This document shows, piece after piece, positions 42,546-51,450 of a stretch of 64,000 nucleotides of DNA (positions within the stretch are counted from its first letter, which is position 1; each line of letters starts with the position of its first letter). This DNA comes from Clostridium transplantifaecale. GTDB taxonomy: Bacteria > Bacillota > Clostridia > Lachnospirales > Lachnospiraceae. The notes under the pieces are model-generated. The model searched no databases. It saw only the letters and a program-made list of their open reading frames with translations, and had not been told where the DNA came from. A program made the position numbers and the translations under genes. The stretch is taken from positions 434,001-498,000 of the forward strand of contig NZ_UYZY01000002.1 of the NCBI RefSeq assembly GCF_900626075.1, in the 5' to 3' direction.

Positions 42546-43895
42546 TTACTTTCTCTGTTTCGGGTCAAAGGCATCCCGCAGACCGTCGCTGAACAGGTTG
42601 AATGCCAGGATTGTGACGGAGATGGCGATGGCGGGGGTGAGCATCTGGTACGGATAGACGTATATTCCCGGGAGCGCGTCGTTGCAGAGTGTACCCCAGG
42701 AGGCCATCGGAGCGGAAACGCCGAGTCCGACGAAGCTTAAAAACGCCTCCGTAAAAATTGCATTGGGAATCTGCATTGCAATGGCTACCATGATGGCCCC
42801 CATCATATTGGGTATCAGGTGTTTGACGAAAATACGGCGCGTGGACGCACCCAGTATTTTTGCCGCCAGCACAAACTCATTGTTTTTTAAGCTTAGAACC
42901 TGTCCGCGCACAATCCGGGCCATTCTGACCCAGTAAGTGAGCCCGAGGGCGATAATAATGGATTTCATGCCGGGTCCAATCACAACCATGATGAGAATTA
43001 CATACAGCATCATCGGAACGGAATCCACCACATCCACGATACGCATCATCACATTGTCTACCGTGCCGCCCTTATAACCGGCAAAACAGCCGTAAAAGAC
43101 GCCTATCACAAAGTTGACGAGGGCGGCAAAGACACCGACCGTCAGGGACATCCTGGCTCCGTATATCACGCGGATAAAAAGGTCCCGCCCCAGCGAATCG
43201 CTTCCTAAAAGATAGGTCTTATTCCGCAGAGTACGCGTTTCGTTCATGGCGCGGCCGTCGTATGTAATGCTGCATTTTTGTATCTCTTCTTCCAGAATTC
43301 TTTTGGCTTCCGCCAGGGAAATAAGCGGAGTTTCCTCCCCGCCGTCCAAATATCCTGTCAGATAAGAGGCTGCCGACGTGGGAACGCAGTCTCCCTCCGC
43401 TGCCGAATACTTCTTTTCCAGTTTCCGGTATTCCTTCAATGCCTGTGTATACATACTGTAATCGATCGACAGTATTTTTCCGTTCAGGTCAAAGGTGCTT
43501 TTTCTGGCTATCGTGTCTTTATACGTGGGCTGCAGAAGCTCCACCAGAGTTCCGTCGGCCGCCACTTCAACCACATCGTAGTTTTGTGTGATATAGATAT
43601 TGCGCTCATTGGCCTCATCGGAGAGGGGGTAAACCTTAAGCACCGGAGGGATATTGGAGAGCGTCAGGTTCTGTTCTGCGTAACTGTATTTCCAGAAAAA
43701 AGGAATAAAGACCGCGCAGAGAACCAGAATAATGATGACGGCCATGGATATCATCGCAGTTTTGTTCTGTTTAAGCCGTCTCCAGCCATCCTGCAAAAAG
43801 GTCAGGCTCGGTTTTTCAATTTTTTCAGAATTCTTTTCACCCAATTCCAGAGGCTCCCAAAGAGAGTCCGGAATCTGTTCTATGTTATTATCCAT
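42546..43895 (-). CDS. Peptide ABC transporter permease (DppC/OppC type) with an enlarged external loop
   Basis: 449 residues, longer than the usual 280-320. After a soluble N-terminus and the first helix (about 52-74) there is an insert of roughly 140 hydrophilic residues before the conserved permease core (LGSDSLGRDLFIRVIYGARMSL), which holds five more helices and the ATPase-coupling loop EAFLSFVGLGV ... ASWGTL. The insert should lie outside the membrane and contact the binding protein. ATG at 43895 is six bases after AGGAGA; GTG two codons earlier is too close. Confidence 0.9.
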   Translation of the reverse strand: MDNNIEQIPDSLWEPLELGEKNSEKIEKPSLTFLQDGWRRLKQNKTAMISMAVIIILVLCAVFIPFFWKYSYAEQNLTLSNIPPVLKVYPLSDEANERNIYITQNYDVVEVAADGTLVELLQPTYKDTIARKSTFDLNGKILSIDYSMYTQALKEYRKLEKKYSAAEGDCVPTSAASYLTGYLDGGEETPLISLAEAKRILEEEIQKCSITYDGRAMNETRTLRNKTYLLGSDSLGRDLFIRVIYGARMSLTVGVFAALVNFVIGVFYGCFAGYKGGTVDNVMMRIVDVVDSVPMMLYVILIMVVIGPGMKSIIIALGLTYWVRMARIVRGQVLSLKNNEFVLAAKILGASTRRIFVKHLIPNMMGAIMVAIAMQIPNAIFTEAFLSFVGLGVSAPMASWGTLCNDALPGIYVYPYQMLTPAIAISVTILAFNLFSDGLRDAFDPKQRK

Positions 43896-43905
43896 GTGCA
43901 CTCTC

Positions 43906-44823
43906 CTAGTCGTATTTGATTCTCGGGTCTACAAAAACATACATGATATCCACAATGAGCGTGCATACCACTAAAAATACGGCAAAAAATACCGTAATTC
44001 CCATGATCAGCGTATAATCACGGCTGAGGATACTCGTTGTAAACAGGCTGCCGATGCCTGGAATTCCAAACACCTTTTCAATGACAAATGAACCGGTGAC
44101 AACCATGGCAACCATCGGGCCGATATAAGTTACAACAGGCAGAATTGCATTGCGCAGCGCATGCCTGGTGACAACTTTAAACTCGGAGATTCCCTTGGCT
44201 CTGGCCGTCCTTATGTAATCCTGGTTCAGCTCCTCTATCATGGAAGTCCTCATCAGGCGTGTGACAAAGGCCATGGAAAACACGGAGGTAACCAGGACAG
44301 GGCCGATATATCCCTTCCAGTCCGCCACGCCGAATGCGGGAACCAGTCCCAGAATCTTGCTGAACAAAAACAGATACAGCGTCGCAAATACAAAGCTCGG
44401 AATCGTGGAACCCAGGGTCGATAACACCATCAGGAAACGGTCCACGAACCGGTTCTGTCTGAGTGCGGCCAGGATTCCTGCCGCGATACCGAAAATAATT
44501 ATCAGTATGGACGAATAAATGCCAATCCGCAGGGAATAGGGGAAACCGGCTGCAATTATCTCATTGGTGGAAAGTCCCACTTTAATATAGGAAATGCCAA
44601 AGTCACCGTGAAAATAATCCACCAGGTATTTAAAATACCGTTCATACAACGGCCGATCCAGGCCGTACTTTGCATTCATGGCCTGTTGGAGTGTCACATC
44701 GAGAAATTTTTCGGAATCCAGAGGGCTGCCCGGAATTGCGTTCATCAGTACGAAGGTAATCGTCATGATAAACCATATGGTTATAAGCGCCGCCAGCACC
44801 CTCTTTATAATATATCTGGCCAA
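43906..44823 (-). CDS. Peptide ABC transporter permease (DppB/OppB type)
   Basis: 305 residues. Inner-membrane permease with the family start ARYIIKRVLAALITIWFIMTITFVLMNAIPGSPL, six helices and the EAA-type loop (RTARAKGISEFKVVTRHALRNAILPVV). TTG at 44823 is chosen as the start because GAGGGAGG lies six bases upstream and the protein then begins at the family position; the longer in-frame ATG start at 44877 would add 18 non-family residues and lies only 14 bases from the previous gene. Confidence 0.93.
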   Translation of the reverse strand: MARYIIKRVLAALITIWFIMTITFVLMNAIPGSPLDSEKFLDVTLQQAMNAKYGLDRPLYERYFKYLVDYFHGDFGISYIKVGLSTNEIIAAGFPYSLRIGIYSSILIIIFGIAAGILAALRQNRFVDRFLMVLSTLGSTIPSFVFATLYLFLFSKILGLVPAFGVADWKGYIGPVLVTSVFSMAFVTRLMRTSMIEELNQDYIRTARAKGISEFKVVTRHALRNAILPVVTYIGPMVAMVVTGSFVIEKVFGIPGIGSLFTTSILSRDYTLIMGITVFFAVFLVVCTLIVDIMYVFVDPRIKYD

Positions 44824-44890
44824 ATCATTCCCTCCCTCAAAAGAGATCGGGAGCGCCCGCCCGGCGGGCGCTCCCAAACCTTCCTTACAA

Positions 44891-46627
44891 TCAGTCTACA
44901 AATTCTGCATTGCGGAAAATCCAGTTGCCGGTCTTGGAGAACTCCACATTCGTAACAACATCCTCATTAATCAGCGCTTTCAGTACATAGTAGTAGATCG
45001 GGCAGGCGGGAGCCTCTTCCATCAGAACGGTCTCGGCTTGTGCCCAAAGCCCGTCTCTCTCTGTTCCCTGTGCCGCCATGGCTGCCTGATAAGCATCTTC
45101 AAATGCCTTCTGTCCCGGGTTCAGGGTATGGTCGTGAGGGGCGCTTGGATGTTCCGCATATCTCCACTGTGCATAGCATCCGGAATCCAGCTTAAACTGT
45201 TTCATCATCTGGCTGGCGTCATAATAGCCTGCGCTCCAGCCCGAGAGGCTGATATCGTATTTACCGTCTGCTTTTGTCTGCAGGGCTACGCTCTTATCTT
45301 CATTGCGCAGTTTCACGGTAATGCCGAGATTTTCCTTCCACATCTGCTGGATGGCCTCACAGATTTTTTTATCACTCTCTCCGGTGTAGTATAAAAGCTC
45401 AAGTTCAGGGAACCCTTCTCCGTCCGGAAAACCAGCTTCCGCGAGAAGCTGTTTTGCCGTATCGACGTCTGCGGAATCGGGTGAAATGCCGAATACCGGC
45501 TCAGGCAGACCGTTGGCCTGCAGTGTGCGGTAGGAACTGCCGTCCGTCTTCTGTGTCGTAATAGGAAGGAAACCGCTGGCAGGTATTTCTCCGGAGCGTG
45601 TTATCTGATCCGTGATCAGCTTGCGGTTGATGGCAAGGGTGAGGGCGCGGCGGACCCTGACATCGCTTACCGGATCCCTGTCCACGTTAAAATCAAGATA
45701 TTTTGTTCCTGTAAGAGGTGAAATATACAGGTTGGGATCTTCCGCCAGGAGCGTCGGGATCTCTTCTGCCGGGATTACTTCGGTACAATGGATATCTCCT
45801 GCTTTATAGCCCTGAAGGGATGTGTTTTCATCGTTGATCATGATTCCCTTAATGGCCGGCATCTTGATACTGTCTGCATCATAATAGGCGTCGTTCTTCA
45901 CCATCAGGATATGGGAGCCGATCTGGTATTCACCGAGGATGAACGGTCCGTTAGAGATAAAGGTTTCCGGGCGTTTTTCCCATCCCTCACCGAGATCCAC
46001 GCATTTTTTATTTACCGGACAGTAAATATCGGCTGAGATACGGCTCAAAAAGAACGGAGCCGGGTTCTTAAGTACCACTTCGAAGGTATAATCATCCAGG
46101 GCGTGCGCCATCACTTCCTCGGCCGTACCGGTCCCGGCCAGATACTCGGCGGCTCCGACCACATAGTCGGTCACACCGGCTGCGGAAGGTGATGCTACGG
46201 TCGGGTCGCAGAGACGTCTCCAGGTATATTCAAAGTCGTGGGCCGTCAGAGGTGTTCCATCCGACCAGTTGGACTTACGCAGGTGGAACGTATAGGTCAG
46301 GCCGTCGTCGGAGACATCCCAGCTCTCGGCCACTCCCGGTTCTATGCCGTCCGCACTCTGCCTGGTCAGTCCCTCGAACATAGAAATGGTAATGTACTCG
46401 GAAAGAGTTTCCGAACTGAGGGTAGGATCCCAGGTTTTAGGCTCACTTCCCATATTCCATATGAGAGCCTGCGGCTTCTCTGCTGCAGAAGCTGCCGGAG
46501 CCGCGGTAGATTCCGCCGGGGCCAGCCCGGAAGTTTCGGGGGCGGACGATTTCTGGCTGCATCCCGCCAGCGCACCGCCAAATACCATAATTGCAAAAAT
46601 ACCGATTAACATACTGCTTTTTCTCAT
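44891..46627 (-). CDS. Peptide-binding lipoprotein of the ABC importer (SBP_bac_5)
   Basis: 578 residues. Extracellular lipoprotein: signal peptide MRKSSMLIGIFAIMVFGGALAGC with lipobox ALAGC, then a Ser/Ala/Pro linker and the SBP_bac_5 peptide-binding fold (NMGSEPKTWDPTLSSETLSEYITISMFEGLTRQ; VAESWDVSDDGLTYTFHLRKSNWSDGTPLTAHDFEYTWRRL). This is the family of DppA/OppA binding proteins of Gram-negatives. ATG at 46627 follows AGGAGG by five bases. It is the first gene of the operon, about 65 bases after the predicted sigma-54 start site, as expected for the most highly expressed component. Confidence 0.94.
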   Translation of the reverse strand: MRKSSMLIGIFAIMVFGGALAGCSQKSSAPETSGLAPAESTAAPAASAAEKPQALIWNMGSEPKTWDPTLSSETLSEYITISMFEGLTRQSADGIEPGVAESWDVSDDGLTYTFHLRKSNWSDGTPLTAHDFEYTWRRLCDPTVASPSAAGVTDYVVGAAEYLAGTGTAEEVMAHALDDYTFEVVLKNPAPFFLSRISADIYCPVNKKCVDLGEGWEKRPETFISNGPFILGEYQIGSHILMVKNDAYYDADSIKMPAIKGIMINDENTSLQGYKAGDIHCTEVIPAEEIPTLLAEDPNLYISPLTGTKYLDFNVDRDPVSDVRVRRALTLAINRKLITDQITRSGEIPASGFLPITTQKTDGSSYRTLQANGLPEPVFGISPDSADVDTAKQLLAEAGFPDGEGFPELELLYYTGESDKKICEAIQQMWKENLGITVKLRNEDKSVALQTKADGKYDISLSGWSAGYYDASQMMKQFKLDSGCYAQWRYAEHPSAPHDHTLNPGQKAFEDAYQAAMAAQGTERDGLWAQAETVLMEEAPACPIYYYVLKALINEDVVTNVEFSKTGNWIFRNAEFVD

Positions 46628-46703
46628 AAAAACCTCCTTATTTGTTTTTGATAAAGGAAGACCTCCGGTCTCCGCAAAACCCATTCTGATATTTATAAAC
46701 AGA

Positions 46704-46718
46704 GCAATATGTGTGCCA
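46704..46718 (-). promoter_or_regulatory. Sigma-54 (RpoN) promoter of the D-peptide operon
   Basis: Minus strand TGGCAC (46713-46718), five bases, TTGC (46704-46707): an exact match to the -24/-12 consensus TGGCACnnnnnTTGC. It lies 77 bases upstream of the binding-protein start. A sigma-54 activator gene flanks the other end of this operon. Confidence 0.88.
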
Positions 46719-46762
46719 GATTTATCTAATATCTTAATTAAAAAACAAATATTATTTTATAA

Positions 46763-46903
46763 CAGTATGTTTTATCATTCTTTTGATAGGTAAAATTATT
46801 TTTTTATCAGTATGTTAAATCATAATTTCACGAAATAAAAAGAAGACAAATTATATTTTTTTGCATTTTATATGGTTATTAATTTTAAATATATAACCAT
46901 ATA
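46763..46903. promoter_or_regulatory. Candidate enhancer sites upstream of the sigma-54 promoter
   Basis: Two direct repeats CAGTATGTTWWATCAT (46763-46778 and 46808-46823, start to start 45 bp) and an 11-bp inverted repeat TATATGGTTAT / ATAACCATATA (46869-46879 and 46893-46903) lie 45-185 bases upstream of the -24 box, where activator sites are expected. The region is very AT-rich, so chance is not excluded. Confidence 0.5.
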
Positions 46904-46969
46904 AAACCATTCTGATGCTCCACAGCCTTTCACGGATAATCATAAAAGCACTTTCCTATGACATAGAAA

Positions 46970-47014
46970 AACCCGGATACCGCCACATTCAAAAATGTGT
47001 GCGATATCCGGGTT
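46970..47014 (-). terminator. Terminator of the malY-symporter-small protein operon
   Basis: AACCCGGATACCGC (46970-46983) pairs with 47001-47014 with one mismatch, and CACAT/ATGTG continues the stem inward. On the minus strand it ends in a run of five T residues. Confidence 0.88.
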
Positions 47015-47049
47015 CTCTGTTATCCTGCCGACAGCACGCGTTTTCCGCG

Positions 47050-47316
47050 CTACTCTTCCAGTACCTGAATTTCCAGATAATCAAAATCAATGGATTCTAT
47101 AAAGTTGTCACTCGTAAACCGTGCCTTGTCATGACGTTTGAATTCCCCGACCGTAGCGTCCAGCCAGACCGGATGCCCCAGATCGAACTGGTAGCATATC
47201 TGATCCACAGCGTCAAAAATCATGGCCGTTCTGGACATGGAATAGTCGCCATTGCAGATTACCGTGTCCTGCAGCATTCTGTTATCTTTAAATATTTTTC
47301 CCCACAAGCGGAACAT
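47050..47316 (-). CDS. Small conserved-type protein of unknown function
   Basis: 88 residues beginning MFRLWGKIFKDNRMLQDTVIC, mixed alpha/beta composition with two acidic segments (AVDQICYQFDLGHPVWLDATVGEFKRHDK; FIESIDFDYLEIQVLEE). AAGGAGA precedes ATG by six bases. The gap from the symporter gene is 40 bp on the same strand, and a good terminator follows, so it is a real third gene of that operon. I believe similar short proteins occur in other Lachnospiraceae, but no named family or function was recognised. Confidence 0.8.
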   Translation of the reverse strand: MFRLWGKIFKDNRMLQDTVICNGDYSMSRTAMIFDAVDQICYQFDLGHPVWLDATVGEFKRHDKARFTSDNFIESIDFDYLEIQVLEE

Positions 47317-47356
47317 GGCAGGTCTCCTTTTGTTGTGTAGTTTTGATAGAATAGTA

Positions 47357-48604
47357 TCAGTCTTCTTCCGGCTCCATATCCATCCATTCTTTTCCCTCTA
47401 CCATACGTGTTACCATCATGGATGCAACCGTATCGCCCGTGGCATTGATCCAGGTTGCAGGAGGATCCACAAGAAATCCGATCGTTGCAATGATTGGGAA
47501 TGCTTCCGGCGGGAAGCCGAACAGGTTGACAATCAGCATCTCGCCAATCAGCCCGCCGCCTGGGACACCGGACATAACGACACCGCCCAGAATCGCAATG
47601 CAGACACAGGTAATGTAGGTGCCGATTCCCGAGAAATCCTGACCGAAGATGCCAAACAGGAACGATATCTTTAAGATAGAGGAAAGGCAGGTTCCGTCCA
47701 TATGCATCGTCGCCCCGATAGGAAGCACAATATCCCTGATGTCCTTCGGCACGCCGATGGTCTTCGCCGCATCCAGGTTAACCGGAAGCGTGGCGATGGA
47801 GCTCTGGGTAGCCAGGGAAGTTACCGAGGCGTTCAGAATATTTTTGAAGAACTTTCTCGTTCCTTTCTTCCCTCCGGCAAAATACGAGTATGCCGCAAAT
47901 GCTGCGAAGAAATACACGATACACAGCGGATAGTAAATAATCATCGCTTTTGCGTAGGATCCCAGAAGCTGGGGGCCAAACTCGCCGATCAGGGATGCAA
48001 AATACGCTCCCAGTCCGATCGGCGCATAATACATAATCAGTGAAATCATTTTCATCATGACTGCGGAGAGTGCCTCCAGGCCTTTTGCAACCATGCTGTT
48101 ATTATCTTTTCCCGTAAGGCTGACACATACGCCGAACAGGACGGAAAAACAGATTAGCGGCAGCATATTGGCCTTGGAGAGCAAGCCGGAGAAATCATTC
48201 ACCGTGAGCGCTTTTACAATCTGCTCTCCCAGGTTGACGCTGTCCAGCGAATCCGGAGCCGTGAGGGCGATGTTGACCCCCTCTGCCGGCGGGAATATCT
48301 TCACCATCACAATAATAGCGACAGACGCGATCGCTCCCGTCACAATGAAAACTCCCAGCATATAGCCCAGGATTTTCCCGAGGCGCCTCATACTGAGCAT
48401 ATTTCCGACCGCACTGGAGATCGTGATAAATACTAACGGCACCACCGCACAGAACATCAGATTGATAAAGATATCCCCTAACGGTTTTAATATTACCGCT
48501 TTGTCACCAAATACAATACCTATAATACTGCCGATTGCAATACCCGCAATCAGCGTCAGAGGAAAACGATAATTTTCCCAGAATGTTGATTTACTTTTCT
48601 CCAT
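47357..48604 (-). CDS. Dicarboxylate/amino acid:cation symporter (DAACS family)
   Basis: 415 residues. Secondary transporter of the glutamate/aspartate/dicarboxylate family, using Na+ or H+. Family motifs: ATQSSIATLPVNL (serine-rich hairpin 1), LPIGATMHMDGTCLSS (the NMDGT-like ion site, here HMDGT), GVPGGGLIGEMLIV and LVDPPATWINATGDTVASMMVTR. About eight membrane helices and two re-entrant hairpins are expected. The PP in place of the usual R/D-rich stretch in helix 8 suggests a substrate other than aspartate. It lies between malY (36 bp) and a small protein gene, so it may import the amino acid cleaved by the MalY enzyme. Confidence 0.9.
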   Translation of the reverse strand: MEKSKSTFWENYRFPLTLIAGIAIGSIIGIVFGDKAVILKPLGDIFINLMFCAVVPLVFITISSAVGNMLSMRRLGKILGYMLGVFIVTGAIASVAIIVMVKIFPPAEGVNIALTAPDSLDSVNLGEQIVKALTVNDFSGLLSKANMLPLICFSVLFGVCVSLTGKDNNSMVAKGLEALSAVMMKMISLIMYYAPIGLGAYFASLIGEFGPQLLGSYAKAMIIYYPLCIVYFFAAFAAYSYFAGGKKGTRKFFKNILNASVTSLATQSSIATLPVNLDAAKTIGVPKDIRDIVLPIGATMHMDGTCLSSILKISFLFGIFGQDFSGIGTYITCVCIAILGGVVMSGVPGGGLIGEMLIVNLFGFPPEAFPIIATIGFLVDPPATWINATGDTVASMMVTRMVEGKEWMDMEPEED

Positions 48605-48640
48605 ACCCCTGATACCTCCCTTTTCATCATGCCCGCCCTG

Positions 48641-49834
48641 CTACTGCCGGCCGGAGCGTTCCCGGGCAACAGCGTCCTTAAGCTGTTCCATTGCCTTTTC
48701 CAGTACCTGTCTCGGGCAGGCGGCATTCAGACGCATATATCCGCTCAGTTCCCGGTCGAAATCACATCCGGCGTTTAAACCTATACCGGCCTTCTCTATC
48801 ATAAAACGGTTCAGCTCATCATCCGGCAGTCCAAGTCCGCGGCAGTCCAGCCAGACAAGGTAGGTGCATTCAGGGAGATTTGCCTTAATCTCAGGGATAT
48901 TTTTCTCACAGTATTCCTGTATGTACTTTATATTTCCTTCCAGATAGGGAAGTAACTGTTCGAGCCATTCCTCCCCCTCGTTGTAGGCGGCAATTGAGGC
49001 TACCAGACTGAAGCAGTTATTCCTGTGTATCTCCAGATTGTGCCAAAACCTCTCAAACCTGGCCCGCTCCTCCTGGTTGTTGAAGATAACGGAGGATGCC
49101 TGCAGTCCGGCCAGATTGAACGTCTTGCTGACTGCCGTGCAGGTGATTGTATCAGCGGCAATTTCGGGTGAGATGGATGCCATCGGTGTATGGCGGTTTC
49201 CCCACAGCATCAGGTCGGCATGGATCTCATCCGACAGGATTGGAACATGGTATGAAACGCAAAGCTCTCCCATCCGTTTCAGTTCCTCCCTGCTCCAGGA
49301 ACGTCCCACCGGGTTCTGCGGGTTGCACAGGATAAATGCCTTCGGTCCCTGTTTCAGCTTCTCCTCAAAATCCTCAAAATCAATCTCATAGCGGCCGTTC
49401 TTCTCGATCAGGCGGTTCGTAACAACACTGCGCCCCGCATTCTCCACCACCTCATAAAATTCAGGGTAGACCGGAGTCTGAATCAGGATGGTTTCACCCT
49501 CCCCGCTGAACTGGCGTACCAGGGCAGCCAGTGACGGAACCACACCGCAGTTAAAGCTTAAGAGCGATTTATCCACATCCCAGCCGTTTCTTCTCTTCTG
49601 CCATCCCACCAGGGCGTCCCAGTATTCCTCAGGCCTGGATACATACCCGAAAATCCCCTGGCGGGCTTTATTTACCAGAGCGTCTTCTATCGGTTTTGCA
49701 ACCCTGAAATCCATATCGGCAATCCACAGCGGAATCACATCGTCAGTCCCGAATTTTTTAATTCTTTCGTCATATTTGGCAGCATTATTGTGAGTTCTGT
49801 CAACGATCTCATCAAAATTATATATCACACGCAC
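48641..49834 (-). CDS. MalY/PatB-type C-S lyase (PLP aminotransferase fold I)
   Basis: 397 residues. Cytosolic PLP enzyme splitting C-S bonds of cystathionine and cysteine derivatives to pyruvate, ammonia and a thiol. N-terminal signature VIPLWIADMDFRVAKPI, substrate segment GVVPSLAALVRQFSGEGE, LCNPQNPVGRSW, LSDEIHADLML and the PLP lysine in CTAVSKTFNLAGLQAS. GGGAGG lies before ATG at 49834. First gene of an operon with a DAACS symporter and a small protein. The MalY repressor-like function known in E. coli cannot be inferred here. Confidence 0.9.
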   Translation of the reverse strand: MRVIYNFDEIVDRTHNNAAKYDERIKKFGTDDVIPLWIADMDFRVAKPIEDALVNKARQGIFGYVSRPEEYWDALVGWQKRRNGWDVDKSLLSFNCGVVPSLAALVRQFSGEGETILIQTPVYPEFYEVVENAGRSVVTNRLIEKNGRYEIDFEDFEEKLKQGPKAFILCNPQNPVGRSWSREELKRMGELCVSYHVPILSDEIHADLMLWGNRHTPMASISPEIAADTITCTAVSKTFNLAGLQASSVIFNNQEERARFERFWHNLEIHRNNCFSLVASIAAYNEGEEWLEQLLPYLEGNIKYIQEYCEKNIPEIKANLPECTYLVWLDCRGLGLPDDELNRFMIEKAGIGLNAGCDFDRELSGYMRLNAACPRQVLEKAMEQLKDAVARERSGRQ

Positions 49835-49847
49835 CGCCTCCCTTCTT

Positions 49848-49875
49848 GTTATAGTATATCAAGTTCGGTGTCCAA
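49848..49875 (-). promoter_or_regulatory. Sigma-A promoter of the malY operon
   Basis: Minus strand: -35 TTGGAC (49870-49875), 16-bp spacer, -10 TATAAC (49848-49853), 14 bases before the malY start. The resulting leader is very short. Confidence 0.5.
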
Positions 49876-49962
49876 TCACAATGTGAATTTTTTACGCCGC
49901 TTTTTTACGCCCACCCGGAATTGCTTGAACCGCCTTCCCGGATATGATACTATTTAGGATAG

Positions 49963-51339
49963 ATGATACACGAAAAATGTATGGAAATAAACAATGCGCG
50001 CAAAATTGCCGCTCAGGAAAGGCACCCTATGTATAAATACACACTGCCCGTCAGCAATAAGGATATTGTAGAAATTGTAAAGAGAGCATTCAATCTGGTC
50101 GACAAACGTCTCATCGGCCACGGTTCCCGCGTCTCCTATATTGTGTTTCAGATGTTAAAAGCTTCCAGTGATTATACGCCACGGGAGATCCGCAACCTTT
50201 TGATTCTGGCAGCCCTCCACGATATCGGCGCCTATAAGACGGATGAGATCGACCGGATGGTGGAATTCGAAACCCGGAATGTCTGGAACCACTCCATTTA
50301 TGGCTATATGTTTTTCAAATATTTTACTCCATTTAAGGATGAGGCTCCCGTTATCCTGTTCCATCACACGCCCTGGAAGAAGATGAAGGACCTGGATCAG
50401 GTTCCCCTGTTTGCCAGAAGAGCCGCCCAGCTTGTCAATCTGGCCGACCGCTTTGATATCTATCTCTCCCAGACAAAAGGAAAGAGGGACTATTGCAATT
50501 TCCGAAATTATGTTAACAAAAACACGCCGGATATTTTCAGTCCCAAAGCGTCCGATCTGTTTAACCAGACTGATTTTTCATTTCTCTTCAGTGCGGCGAC
50601 AGAGTCACAGACCGCCTATCTCCTGTCCGAGCTCCTGGAAAAAGAATTTGACCAGGTTTTGGAGGACGTTCCTTTTACGGAGGAAGAGAGAAATGCGCTG
50701 CTCACAATGATGACTTATGCAATCGATTTCCGAAGTCCGCATACCGTCACTCACACGATCACGACAACGGTAATCAGCACGGAACTGGCAAAGATCTTCT
50801 GCAATACAGAGGAGGATATCAATGATATCACCTGCGGCGCCATGCTCCATGATTTAGGCAAGCTCGGCATTCCCTCCGAAATCCTTGAGTTTCCCGGCAA
50901 GCTGAGTCCACAGGCCATGACCGTGATGAGAACCCATGTAGATTTGACCGAAATTATTTTGGGAGGAAGCGTCACGCCGAAAGTCAGGGATATCGCACTC
51001 CGACACCACGAAAAGCTGGAAGGTTCCGGCTACCCCCGCGGCCTGGACGGAAGCGAACTGTCAGCGCCGCAGCGGATCGTCGCTATCGCCGACATCGTCA
51101 GCGCCCTTTCCGGCACCAGGAGTTACAAGGACTCCTTTTCCAAGGAAAAAACTTGCTCCATTCTAAACGATATGGCGGGGCACGGACTGGTTGATCCAGT
51201 CATTGTGGCAAGAATTGTCGAAAACTATGACGGGATCATGGGAACCGTACGCGAAAAAGCGGAACCAATACTGGGAATTTATCAGGAAATGCAGACGGGA
51301 TATATGGCGCTGCTGAGACAGCTCACCGAATACATGTAA
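49963..51339 (+). CDS. HD / HD-GYP domain phosphohydrolase-like protein
   Basis: 458 residues with two HD domains. The first (about 45-180) has HGSRVS, LAALHDIG and the FHHTPWKK segment. The second (about 255-430) is HD-GYP-like: HTVTHTITTTVIST, GAMLHDLGKLGIP, THVDLTEIIL, RHHEKLEGSGYPRGLDGSEL and IVAIADIVSALSGTRSYKD. HD-GYP proteins hydrolyse c-di-GMP, though many lack full activity. The motif here is HHEKLEGSGYP, matching HHExxdGxGYP. Two starts compete: ATG at 49963 and ATG at 50029; the second has AGGAAAGG six bases upstream and is the better one. It is monocistronic with a hairpin after the stop codon. Confidence 0.88.
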   Translation: MIHEKCMEINNARKIAAQERHPMYKYTLPVSNKDIVEIVKRAFNLVDKRLIGHGSRVSYIVFQMLKASSDYTPREIRNLLILAALHDIGAYKTDEIDRMVEFETRNVWNHSIYGYMFFKYFTPFKDEAPVILFHHTPWKKMKDLDQVPLFARRAAQLVNLADRFDIYLSQTKGKRDYCNFRNYVNKNTPDIFSPKASDLFNQTDFSFLFSAATESQTAYLLSELLEKEFDQVLEDVPFTEEERNALLTMMTYAIDFRSPHTVTHTITTTVISTELAKIFCNTEEDINDITCGAMLHDLGKLGIPSEILEFPGKLSPQAMTVMRTHVDLTEIILGGSVTPKVRDIALRHHEKLEGSGYPRGLDGSELSAPQRIVAIADIVSALSGTRSYKDSFSKEKTCSILNDMAGHGLVDPVIVARIVENYDGIMGTVREKAEPILGIYQEMQTGYMALLRQLTEYM

Positions 51340-51342
51340 AGT

Positions 51343-51383
51343 AATGCCCCGCGGCCGGGATTGATACCTGGCTGCGGGGCATT
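51343..51383. terminator. Bidirectional hairpin between HD-GYP and pgi genes
   Basis: AATGCCCCGC (51343-51352) pairs perfectly with GCGGGGCATT (51374-51383); inner CC/GG pairs extend the stem. It lies directly after the HD-GYP stop codon and 68 bases beyond the pgi stop, so it may serve both. Confidence 0.75.
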
Positions 51384-51450
51384 GTATGTCAGATTACACT
51401 TTTATCTTACTTTCAACGTCCGGACTTACCGTCCTCCATTGCCACTGTAA

